From assembly GCA_034231615.1 (NCBI GenBank), contig CM067317.1, positions 44,063,531-44,127,530 of the forward strand: 64,000 nucleotides of DNA, read 5' to 3'. Shown piece by piece: positions 1 through 12,000 of this stretch. The notes beneath the pieces are model-generated. The model was not told the DNA's origin. It saw only the letters and a program-made list of their open reading frames with translations, and ran no database searches. The stretch's first letter is position 1. Every line of letters starts with the position of its first letter. Made by a program: the position numbers and the translations under genes. The stretch comes from Meghimatium bilineatum. Its lineage: Eukaryota > Mollusca > Gastropoda > Stylommatophora > Philomycidae.

Positions 1-262
1 GGAAGTCAGCCTCGCAACTACACAAGTGCCAGAGATGAAGAAGTTGGGAGAATGGAAGGGAATCCTGACAGGCAGAGGGATGAGAAGAAGTGTACAGAAG
101 AAAGCTATGGGCATCAGTCAGTTTGTAGTGCACCGACATGCTGAGACAGAAGGGTTGGACAGTGATGGATATGTCCTGGAAGTTCACATGGGAGGTGGAG
201 ACCTCCAATGTGAACTTGGTGGAAGAGTGAAAATTGTGAATGGATTGTATGAAGCATGCCAG
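1..262 (+). CDS. Partial exon of an unrecognised gene, open at the window edge
   Basis: Frame 2 is open from the window start and reads EVSLATTQVPEMKKLGEWKG onward, ending in VNGLYEACQ at a phase-0 donor-like CAG|GTCAGC at 262/263. The composition is coding-like: few TA-rich codons, mixed charged and hydrophobic residues, and a stretch with VHRHAE, DSDGYVLEVHMGGGD and CELGGRVK. It differs clearly from the TA-rich DNA after about 300. The frame stays open to 436 if the donor is not used, but residues after 262 look less coding-like. I do not recognise the family. It is on the plus strand, so it is convergent with the MFSD5-like gene. The 5' end lies outside the window. Confidence 0.55.
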
Positions 263-436
263 GTCAGCCTCAGACATGTCAGTGATGCCGATCCCATCAT
301 CAATATTGTGTGTGTTGTTATGTGTGCCTTTAGTGATTTTCAAAACTTCATTACCATATTCCTGGATTTACCTGTTGAATTTCAGTTTTACGTAGTAAGT
401 ACACATTATCAATCAACTACCAGGGCAGACAAGTAG

Positions 437-880
437 CAACTACCAGGGCACACAAGTAACAACTACAAGGGTATATAAGTGACAGCTGCATGTGATATGC
501 ATCTATGCAATGACATAAGAACATTTACATAAACGTGTTTGAGACTGAAAGTACTAGTGCAGATTATAATAGAATAATATTGATAATAGAATATAGAGAA
601 TTTCAACAATTTAAAAAAAACACCTGGTAACAAGTCCAAGATGTTTAAACACGTATAAATAAATTTCATAATGTCCCAAACAAATAAAATAATAAATCAC
701 AGACCAATGACACTTTAGATAAGCTGAATGTAATGTGCCAATTGTCACTTGTGGCAGCGTTAAATGGAGAAGTGACATTAGGGTTAAACCATTTGCTCCT
801 CCTCGTCCAGTAAGTGCTTCTTGTCCTGGCCAAGGTTGTCTGATGCTAGTGTAGTTGCTTTGTCTCCAAGGGTAGATACT
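437..880. other. AT-rich stretch, no feature recognised
   Basis: There is a short run of CAACTACMAGGG-type repeats (about 413-475), then AT-rich DNA. I see no convincing exon on either strand. Confidence 0.4.
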
Positions 881-883
881 TTT

Positions 884-1345
884 GACATTTGTTCATACAA
901 TCTGGGAACATGGATGTGGTATTTTTTCATACAATCTGGAAACATTGATATAACATTTACACAATATGGAAACATGGATGTGTCATTTGTTCATACAATC
1001 TGGAAACATGGATGTGTCTATTGTTCATACAATCTAGAAACATGAATGTAAAACATGTTCATACAATCTGGAAATAGGAATGTGTCTTTTTGTTTATACA
1101 ATCTGGGAACATGGATGTGACATTTATTCATACAATCTGGAAACAGAGATGTGTCTGTTCATTTGTTTATTCAATCTGCAAAGATGAATGTAACATTCAT
1201 TCATACAATCTGGGAACATGGATGTGACATTTGTTCATACAATCTGGAAATAGAGAAGTGTCATTTGTTCAAACAATCTGGAAACATGGATGTGACATTT
1301 GTTCATATAATCTGAAAATAGAGAAGTGTCATTTGTTTATTCAAA
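884..1345. repeat. Minisatellite, about 36-bp degenerate unit
   Basis: About a dozen imperfect copies of TTCATACAATCTGGAAACAT followed by GGATGTG and CATTTG. The short open frames here on both strands come from the repeat and are not genes. Confidence 0.9.
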
Positions 1346-1479
1346 CTGCAAACATGTGTGTAACATTCATCCTTACAATCTGCAAACATTGTCTGTATAG
1401 CATATTTATGCTATAATGGTAGAACATTACTGTACCCCTGGTATATTGAGCCAAATTATGTATGTGCTACATCTATTCT

Positions 1480-1850
1480 ACATTAATGTATAGCTTAGAA
1501 ACATGGATAATGAAAGAAAAACAGCTATAAGACATAATTGATGCCTCTGAGATTTGGATATACAGAAGAATAGGGAGAAATTCATGGAAAGAGAGGAAAA
1601 TGAATGGGAAGGTTCTGACAACACTGCATATGAAAAAAGAACTATTAAATGAAATAAATATAAAAATAAAATATAGTGGACATATTAAAAGACATGACAT
1701 GTCATTGAAGACCAAACTTGCAGGGAGTTGAGGTGAGGTGAGCTAGAGGTAGGCAGAGATACAAGTGGGAGGGAAACATCATGAGATGAACAGGCTACAA
1801 TCTAGTAGTGTGCACCACCACGGCAAGAGAGATGATTTTTTGAGGTCTGT
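1480..1850 (+). mobile_element. LINE C-terminal fragment (RTE-like), degraded
   Basis: Plus-strand conceptual translation with stops gives pieces such as WIYRRIGRNSWKE and IKYSGHIKRHD. These match the conserved C-terminal tail of RTE-type reverse-transcriptase proteins (usually RRMLRISW and KLKFFGHI.R). The 19375-19830 segment and, inverted, 47440-47800 are the same family. Confidence 0.7.
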
Positions 1851-1859
1851 TGCAGCAAA

Positions 1860-2610
1860 ATTTTGTTGTGGAGTTGGCATTTGATGATATATTTTAACAT
1901 TATATTTATTTACCATACTTTTCCATATGCAATGGGAAGTCTTCAAAGCTTTCATTGATATTTCAAGGACACTAAGTTTCATGTTTCACTTACTGCGCAA
2001 GACTTTGTACAGATGATTTGAAAGGGGATTATTGCAAAATAAGACAATTTTGAAACATTGCGTTCATCCCCAAACACAAAGATTATTTTTTGGCTCGGAG
2101 CTTGTTCTCAACAGTGACCATCATTTCAGCTAGATGCCATTATAAATGTCGTAGACTAGTAATGTCATTACACAATGTCACTAACCACTACAATAAATCA
2201 AGTGCCATGTCCAGTGGCTTAGGCGAACATGTTTCCCGATAACTCTTGCATTGTTAAAATAGTTCAGTTGGCGACAGTCTCTCATGCTACAGTGACAACC
2301 CATCCAACACCTTTTCTCTTTATCTCCCTTCCTTGATCTTTAATGTGGTTGCTAAATGTTCAAGTTTTGCTCTTCCCATCACTTGCCCTGAAAATTTAGA
2401 CTGTCTGCTTCTAATTTAGAAATACTGCACAACACATCCCCTTAGAGCCATTCTTCCTTCTCCAGCAATTTTCTCAGTGTGATTCCAGTAAAGATTTCAC
2501 TGCTCATGTGTATCGTTGGTGCACTCTTATGTTTAACAGTAGATAAAGCTTAAGAACTGGAATTAGAGTTATGAATCGGTGCTACATAATGTGTTTTTAC
2601 TCTACGTGCT
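1860..2610. other. Unassigned stretch
   Basis: Mixed-composition DNA with no recognisable exon, repeat or RNA. If the MFSD5-like transcript ends at 2971, its 3' UTR would fall just above this stretch, but I see no clear minus-strand AATAAA. Confidence 0.3.
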
Positions 2611-2614
2611 AGTT

Positions 2615-2745
2615 GCCTAGCCAGTGGTTGACCAGAAGATGTCTGATTTGTGTTGCCTTTACTCCATAGCACAAAAGCCATTCTCAACCTTCCCAGAGCA
2701 TGAGCATTGATGCTCATTTCCTGAGAGTTGGGTTGACCCCTGAAG
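2615..2745 (+). repeat. Interspersed repeat D, copy 1
   Basis: Shares CAGTGGTTGAC, CCAGAGCATGAGC and a CTTCCTGGTAGCTGG-like end with 23540-23695 and, inverted, with 31078-31235. It is a dispersed family with no visible coding capacity. Confidence 0.6.
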
Positions 2746-2970
2746 GTATTTTTTTTTGCAAACCATTAGTGACACAGAAACCCATAGATCACATGATTGA
2801 TATGCAAATGATTTAACCACCAGACAACCATGGCTCCTACAGTTTTCTCAACAGCAATGTCTAAACCATATTCATTATTTCTGGCATTCTTTTGTGTTCT
2901 GCCAATTCTACACACATAAAAAATAATTCATGGTAGTCTATGTACAGTGATTTGGTCCAACTATATGTAC

Positions 2971-3054
2971 TCACGTGTAGAGCCACTGTTGACAAGCCAG
3001 TGCCACAAGCAAGAAGAGAGTACAAAACTTGAAGATTGTATCACGATCTAGATG
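2971..3054 (-). CDS. MFSD5: MFSD5-like exon 12, probably terminal
   Basis: Acceptor ATTTCAG|CAT, then HLDRDTIFKFCTLFLLVALA, CQQWLYT and TGA. This is the last helix. The stop overlaps a good donor (AC|GTGAGT), so a further short exon outside the recognised region is possible. The human protein has a longer hydrophilic tail. Confidence 0.8.
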   Translation of the reverse strand, partial: HLDRDTIFKFCTLFLLVALACQQWLYT

Positions 3055-6000
3055 CTGAAATGCAAGACAGATTATCTTTATTTGTTATGTAAGGGTCTTG
3101 AGCCTACATTGAAATATTGCTTCGTAAACCATATATACAATAATTGAACATCAAGGAGACTTAAACTGTATCCCGCCCCAAGTAAGTGGACTTGCCAACG
3201 TTTAACAGGGCCACGACACTCTTGGAGAGTGGACTCGCCTGTTGTTATCATTGATTTAGTGATGGGAACAACATGATGTTTAATGTTCACGTGACCAGAA
3301 TCGGCGATCCTAGCTAGATATTCTATTAGACTTCCTTTTCATCATTGTGTTAGCATGTGAGAAGACTAAAGGAGATAAAATTTTAAAATCTGAGCAATTT
3401 ATCCACATCGGCAAATCGGTGTGAATCGGGTTTTATGAACTTTGGTTTTATCAAGTTTTCAGTAAAATCATTATGAATTGTGATTCTGATGATGAAATCT
3501 TGGAATTAACATTTGTTTTCAAAGTAAATATATGGTCGTAACATGATGGCTTCATTATGTAAAGGCTATAGACCTAATAAATTAATTACTAATAAATTAC
3601 TGAGTTTCGAGAACAAATGTATTCGTAGAATAACTAACACCCATTGGAGTGAATTCAAATCGAATGATAAAACCAGAGAAGAGACACATCAAATTTTCAT
3701 CACAGATGTTATCAGGAAACGCCGTTGGTCCTACATCGGGCATGTCCTACGAGCAGACATCAACAGAATACACCACGAATCTCTTGAATGGATACATACA
3801 GGCAAAAGAGACAGGGGTAAACCAAAAGAAACACTTAGAAGAACAATACTTAGATAAAGTAAAACAATCAATATCCATACTATTCAAGAACTGCACAGAA
3901 TAGCTTTGAACAGATAGAATTGGAGAGATCTGTCTGACCTCTGTCGGATGCACTAACATCAGAGCAAAAGGAAAATGAATGAATGAATAGACCTAAAGTA
4001 ATGACTAGTTTATCCACACGACTAGGTCTATCTCCAGAGAAATATTTTACGGCAAGGTAATTTAAATCGACATGTTTATTTCTCCAACAATATTATATTA
4101 GTATGGTTATGATACAATATATACACAATAGACTTTGGTTTGTTATCATGGTTCCCAAATCAGAAAATAAAGTAAGCAATTTTTTAATAATTGTTTTCAT
4201 TTTGTGTTAATTTTTACTCTTTCCCAACTTTACAAATTTCTCACACCTCTTGTATCAAACATACACTAACATATATGAAGTATTTAATTCTTTATTTACA
4301 TGTACAAATATTATTTTAAAATATTAAAAACAAATAACATTATTGCGTTTTCAAAACGCCTACCAAAAATAACACAAATTTTTAAACAAGACTTCAGTGG
4401 TAGGGGAAAGATTGCATAATTTTAATCTAGTTTCCTGAAAGTCAAAAAGGGCGTAAAAGAGTAGAGGACTGACTTCATTGTACTCGGCTCCCCATATACA
4501 CACCACTCCACTAAACAAAGTGATAAAAGCTTGCCAAGAGTCTCACTCACAGCACATAACTTAATAATTTCAAGTGATAACCCCCCACAATCTCAAAAAA
4601 AAAAAAAAAAAAGAGAGTGGAATTTGAACAGGGACATTTTGAGCACAAAGCAAACAACTTAACCGCTATGCCAGAGAGATGCACTCCAGATCCAGAAGAC
4701 TGCAGTAACTATACCATATGGCAAATTAAAACTAGAGACTGAAAAATAGGCATGAAATATTTTATCTTACTTTCTTCTCCTTTTTTGGGTGTGGGGGGGG
4801 GGGGGGCGGGGGAGAACACACTCAGCAATTACCCACTACTACACAAACATCAACTGTTACATATTCAACAATTACCCATTTCTATACAAACATCAACTGT
4901 TACATATTCAACAATTACCCATTTCTATACAAACATCAACTGTTACATATTCAACAATTACCCACTCCACATAAACATCAATTGTTACATATTCAACAAT
5001 TATCCACTTCTACACAATTCTTACCTGTAACAAAATGACCACCACAATTAAATTCAATGGAATGCGGAAAATATTCATCGTTGTTGCCCTTGCTGAGAAT
5101 AGAAAATTTCATTATCATCAATGCTGCACAGCACTCAAACACAGCAAGTTCACATTTTATAGTGAGTTCTTAGGGTCATGGTCACATAACTTAATAATGG
5201 CTGGTTATTTGTTGCCTAACTTTTTTGTTATACCATAATGGACACTGTATAATACAAATAGACGGTGAGTCTAATACACTGTTGGCTCAAAGGCTATAAG
5301 GACACAGAGGATTGACTTCTTTGTATTCAGATTTCCTCATATATGTACTCCATTCATCTCAACATACACATGTACGCATGTAATTTCATGATTTCAATGT
5401 ATAATTTGCAGAGAATTCTCAAAAAATGCACATGTAATCTAGATATCTAGGTATGGTATTGAACCACAACCTCCTGATCACGAATTAATGGATTTTATCA
5501 ATACATCAGGAAGATACATTTTTATTGGGTGTAGTAAAGAATAAAGAGAAAAATAGAATGTTGATTTTCATGAGAAAGTTAACTTGACAGACAACATGAA
5601 GAGTAAGCTGACTTGACTAACAGATAACATAAAGAATAAGTTGATGAGTGACAGCCAACATAAAGGGTAAGTTAACTTGACTGATAAATGACATAAAGTT
5701 GACTTGACTGACAGACAACATAAAGAGACAGCCAACAGTACTTACTCTCTTCTGCTACATATTTTCCCCTCATCGTTCCCATTGATGGCCAGAAAATACC
5801 CACACAAGTCTCAAACACTAGAAAACCCATGAAGATTACCAGTTGATTCTGTCAATGATAATTAGATATGTTTAACCAGTTCGTACAGGACACACATATT
5901 AATTATCTATTCATCTTATACTCCCTCAGAAGCATAGACCCTCAATAAGTCTCTTCCACCTTGTCTTCAGCTATTGCTACCATTTCTTTCCAAGTCTTAC

Positions 6001-9000
6001 TCATCCTTTGTGTATCAGTATGTAACTCTTGCTTTCATGTATGTTTTGAGTCTTCCTCTTTTCCTATGGGTTCCACAGCAATGTCTCCTACGCGTGCAGT
6101 TGCGTCTGTGGGTCTCACAAGACAAACCACTCATGCAACAAAAAACTTAGCACATGACATGCCGTTATATTGAGGCTCTCTTATAGAAGCTTTGTAGCAT
6201 CTCATCTATACAATTATAGACCCCTCTGAATAGAAAGCTCCTTCAATAGGCATTGCACTAAGCCAAAAGATGAAGTCTCCTGGATATGAAGAAAGTTCAG
6301 AAAAACCACCCGACTGCAAATAGGAATAAGAGCTGATCACTTGCAATACCTAGGGTTCTCAAACAAACAACAATGTCTGTCTTATGCTTTCCCACATGTG
6401 AAAGGTCTCACTATTGGCCAATCAGATCAACCTTTATGTAACTATAAACACTCAATAGATGACACGCAAATACAGTGAGGCTTTCTTCTTATGCAAGACT
6501 CACAGCATTTCATCTGTACAATTACATTTTCCTTTGTAGTGCAACATTCAGAGAACCCAACACTGCACAGCACACTCATGGGGATTGAAACAACAACAGC
6601 AATGCTTTTTTGTTGGTTTTCTTAGTGTATGTCCTATCAATCTCAAACACAACAAATTGAGTTCTTATTTTTTTGGAGTTCATTCTCAAAATAACCACTG
6701 AATCTCTCTTGTAGCATTACAATAGTTCCTCCTAGATTTCCAGAAGGATGTAGTCCAAGATATAAAAATGCACTGTTGTCATTTCATTTGTGTCAATGGG
6801 CCGATACATCTGACTTATGCGTGGTAATTAATAGTGTTTTACTACTTCCATTAAAGGGTGGATGTCTAACCATATCACTAGTAGGCCAGATATATGAGAG
6901 AACTGGTTTCTCGAACTGTACACTAGACACCAACCTGAAAGCTATCCACATTCAAGCATGCTTGACCTTTTTTATAACTAAGTATCACTATCAGCATAGC
7001 CACAGATATCCACACATCTTGAGCTCTATCTCTATTGGTATCTGTTTAGTTCTTTCCATGAGTTCCTCATCTGTGATCTCATGATACCATATCAAACCTT
7101 CTATTCCATCTTCTAAACATGTATATTGTTTGTACATCTACTTCTTTGTTTGCTCTCAGATCTATGTGAACGGCGAGTTGGATATATTGCTTCAAATCTG
7201 TTAACTCAAATCTGTTAACTCAAATCTGTTAACTGAGTAATAATCCTCAGAGTTCCATGAAATAATGAACCTTTAAACAAAATATTGCCAGTGTACTGCT
7301 GGTAGTCGAATGGAGAGCATGGAGAGCAAAGAATAATGGCAGTGACACCTGCCGAGCATGTCACAAAAAGTGACTAAGGAAGTTTTGGGACAGTGTTGGC
7401 TTTCCTCATAGGGTCAAAGTGACCTAGATGCCATACTAAAGTTGGATGTATCAGGATGAAAGGTGCAGATATCACAATTAAGCTGTAAACAATGATACAA
7501 TGCATTCAGAGTCTGTGTAGTCTTAATACTACATCCTGCTGATCTACAGGAATTTGAGAGCAAATAAAGAAGAATAAAAACAAGACGTCACTGCATGGTA
7601 TCGAACTCCCTCTAACTCATCTCTTGAACACAAGACAAATAGCTTAACCAATATGCTAGCGATATAGGATTACATGATTATTTATTATTGTTATAAAAAC
7701 ACATCTATATTAACGTTACATTATGCAAGAAATAAAATAGAGATGTATATAGTCCACCAAGAACCATTATTTTCAATAGTGAAATGAACGAAAACTTGAA
7801 TGGTTTGGAAGAGCCGACATGATTTCTTGTCAAAAATGATATGACATGAAACAGTTGAGGACAAAGAAAATGATGGAAAGATACCAACATCAAGAACTGG
7901 ACAGGTCAGGATTTTTCCTCACACATCTGCAAAGCTGAAGATAGAAATCAATGGAAGACTCTGTGTGTTGATGCATGCAAAGTGGTACCACTACAATCCT
8001 GACGAGTTATGGCCTTATGGATATTAACTTGTTCTTACTAAGAATACATCTACTTGGCTGCTTCAGATGAAAACATTAAAAATTTGATAGAAACCTGCCT
8101 ATATTGTTGCTAAGGATATCAACAAATGTCCTGCACATGTCGTGTTCATTAATACAAACTACTATCTATTTGCCATTCAGCCCTTGTGCCGCAGTATCAT
8201 GAAGTAGAAGGGAGCTCTAGAGATGGCTTTGCTTTGTTATGTGTTTCATATATGCTTGTTTCTGTGGTTTCCATTATTCCTGTAATTCATCTTTTGCAAG
8301 GTCTGCCTCTGACTTTATATCCAATGTGTCTGAGTAGCAATGCTTTTTTTGGGGAGAACTGTTTGGTGGTAGTCCGGAGGCATGTGCGAACTACTTAATC
8401 TGTTGTCTTCTCATATAATTTAAAATTGGAGTTGTATTAGTTAGTCGACTGATGCTTTTATTTCTGATGCTCTCTTATTGTTACTCCCAGAACACTGCAT
8501 AGGCATGTAATGTACACAAACTTCAGGATGCCATAATGACAGTTTAAAGATGGCAGTCCTACTATTCACATGCGCTAAAGAAGAGCAACATTCTGTTATT
8601 CATTTTGTATCAGTCTTCTTCTTCTGCATTCATTCTCAAACTCTTGCAGATTAGCAGGATGTAGTCCGGAGAATGTAATGCGTTGTATCATGGTTTACAT
8701 CTTTGCTATGATATCTGCACCTTTCAACTTGATACATCCAAATTCACCATGACTTCTATGTCACTTTGACCCTATATGGGACTGGGTGGCCTACTCCACC
8801 CCTTAACCTCTTTAGTCACCTCTTACAACATGCATGTAAGGTAAACAGTATTGTTGCTATTCCTTGATTCCCTTTTGGGCTCTGGCAGCACACTAGCGAG
8901 TGAAGAAGTGAACTTATAGAAAATCATCAAATAAGGGTTGAATATGGTGATGCAAGTGTATGGCTGGGGTAAAAAGTGTAACTACGGCAGGAGTTCTGGG

Positions 9001-12000
9001 ACAAACTGCAGATGACCGGGTCAGGCACACCAAGCAGTGACATTGCTAAACATGTAGATATTAGTCAAGGTTCAGCATACCACATCATCCATGGTAAAGA
9101 CACCCCATGATACATGTTTCATTAGCCAGGTACAAGTTAGAAAGAACTAGCACAATGAGATACCTGAGTGTGTTTTTTGACAGAAGTCTGAGTTTCAGGG
9201 AACATGTTGACTATGTAATGATAAGGGCATGCAAAGGCTTAGCAGCAATGAAGGTTATGGCTGATGCACAGTGTGAGCAAAGGTTGTTATTTCTTCTGTA
9301 CCAGGGTTTGGTGGTGGCATATGGTGCAGCAATTCACATCATTCTTGGGTGCACAAGAGACACATCGACAAGGGCTATGCGGTACCTACTCGACTATTCA
9401 ACAGCAGAGCATAGATTACAGTACTGTCGTGCACCCGCGTACCTTCAAATACATGCTGACAAGGAACACCCATTGTATTCTGAAATATAGAAAGTTAAAG
9501 GTAGCAGACTTAAGCGAGGGAAGTCATGGATGGAATGTGCTGAGGATGTCATACAAGGTATGTGCAGATTGCAAGATGTGGCAGCAGTGTGGAATGGATA
9601 GGTCTACCGACAGATTTTGAAACTTGTTTGAGAGTTGTAATAACATTTAGCAAAGAATGCTGAGAATGGTGTCCCACAGCTCTGGAGCAAGAGGTGCAGG
9701 TTTTTTTCAGTGAGAATGTCAAAGAGGGGGATGTTATTATATACACTGATGGATCTGTGATTATACAAGTTCGCAGTGCTTGGGCCTCCACAGCTCAGTG
9801 CACAGGCAAAATGATCAGGGAGGAGAGTAAGGCCTTTGCTGTGATCACGAGTAGCATGACCATGAAGATTATGGTGGTGAACAGAGCATTTTGAGTGGGT
9901 AGGCACACAGAAAATAACACAGGTCTGCATCTTGAGTGACTATATGAGTATGATTAGGAAGGTACAAGTGGGTCTCGTTCAGGAACAGTGGACTGAGGCC
10001 TTGAGAAAGGTGAGGTTGAAAGTAGCTACATTTATTTTCATGCCGGGACGTATGGGTGTTTGAGGGAATGAAAGAGCAGATCAACTGGCGTTATATACGA
10101 TTGTGGCACAGGGCGATGGGGCGATGGATAGAGCTGACATTCTGAACTCCATAAGAGATATAGCATGCGAGAGTGATATTAGTGTGGATGATGATTTCTT
10201 TTCAATGGCCAGAATTAAAGATCAGGGTTTGAATTGTGGTGTTACTAGAAGTGAATATTTTGGAGAGTGCAGAAGAATGATTTGTCAATGAGCAGAAGAC
10301 CGGTATTGTCAGCATGCACTGCATTAGAACTTTCCTGGCACAAATCGGACATCAGGCATCTGTGTCATGTGACGTATTCCTTCCAGAACGTTGTCTTCCC
10401 AATGAACTCTCTGAACCTCTCTCTGTCTTGGGCGATGTGGCTTGCATTTTCTAGCGATGTATTCATATTATCTTTAATGTCGTTAGTCCATCGTCTTCTT
10501 GGTCTGCCCTTTCTCCTCTTCCCAGGTACTCTTCCCTCCATTATTTGTCTTTCTAAACAGTTATGTCTCTTTATATGACCAAACAGGCGTAGTTTTCTTT
10601 TTGTTATTGTGTTTAGTAACCAACACTCTGGAATATTCAGTGTGTTTATAATATCTGAGTTTCTGATTTTATCCTTCCATGATATTCTAAGTATCTTTCT
10701 GTAGCATTTCAGCTCGAAGGCGTTGATCTTCTTTGCCGCTGTTTTACTTAGAGTCCATGTTTCACAGCCGTATGTTGCAACCGGAAAAATAAAAGTTGTT
10801 TTTCTACTTGCTCATCACATTTATTGTTTTCATGCCATGCTCATCTTTGTTTGTGAAGGAGGAACATCATCATCATCATCAATGGCGGATACACTCAGGG
10901 AGAAATCGGAGCAACTCTGGACATGTCAGTTTGCAATGATGATGATCCAACGACTGAATAAACTAATATCATTCATGTTATGCTACAGACCACAAAGTGT
11001 CTGCTGCAAGGTGGGCACCTTGATTTTCAGATTCAATGAAGAGGTACAGCAGATGGTGCTTGACTGGTTAGCTTTTCCTACAGAAATCAAAGCATTTTTT
11101 GGAGGACTTTATCGAACATTATAGTGACTATGTCAAAAAACTATACAATTGTGTTTTAACATCCTCAGACGATATTCACCAAAAAACAATATTCAAGTCT
11201 TTCTTTTGAATCACCCTGTATCCCTCCAGTGGCACCCAAACTTCCCTGATAGACATTTTGCAAACGCCTTATTCCACCCAAACACTTTTAGATCCCAATT
11301 TAACCTCACTCCAACATTTTAAATCATGCTATAATACCAGAAACTACAGGTCAAACTGGGCATTTGGCATGGTGTAGGTAAAAAAATGTTCAATATTTCT
11401 ATCAGTTTGAGATTTTCATAAAAACAGTCAAACTAATTCTGGTTATAAAAATAATTTATATTCGGAACAATAGTTACTAATTATTTTGCTTCTTCTCAAA
11501 TATATTTTAACAAATATACTTTAATTTTTCATTGTACACTAGAACAATCACACACTTAATGCAATTAAGTGATCCCCGTTGAGATCATCACACCCAGTTT
11601 GGGAACCACTGCTTTATATGAACAAGTCCCTACAGGAACACACATTTAGCAAATATTCACACAAACAAATATGTATTATCCATTTTTTGACAATTGGATT
11701 GACAAACTTACACCTTTGTAAACAATAGGAGTCATCAAACTGAGTGCTGCCACAAACAAGACACATCTGGGAGAAAAAAAATATGACCTTATGTTAGACT
11801 CTTATTCTCTTATGTACAGGCATACAAAAAGTATGACCTTATGACATTCATGTACAGGTCACTGTAATATTGTTTCAACTTGAAGCACCCTTATTTTTCT
11901 CAGCTAGTAAATGCCTGCTAAATATACTGTAATAGATGACACATCGAAGATGTGATTAGAATTTGCTATTAAGTATGGCATAAGCAGGGCAGAAGGAAGA

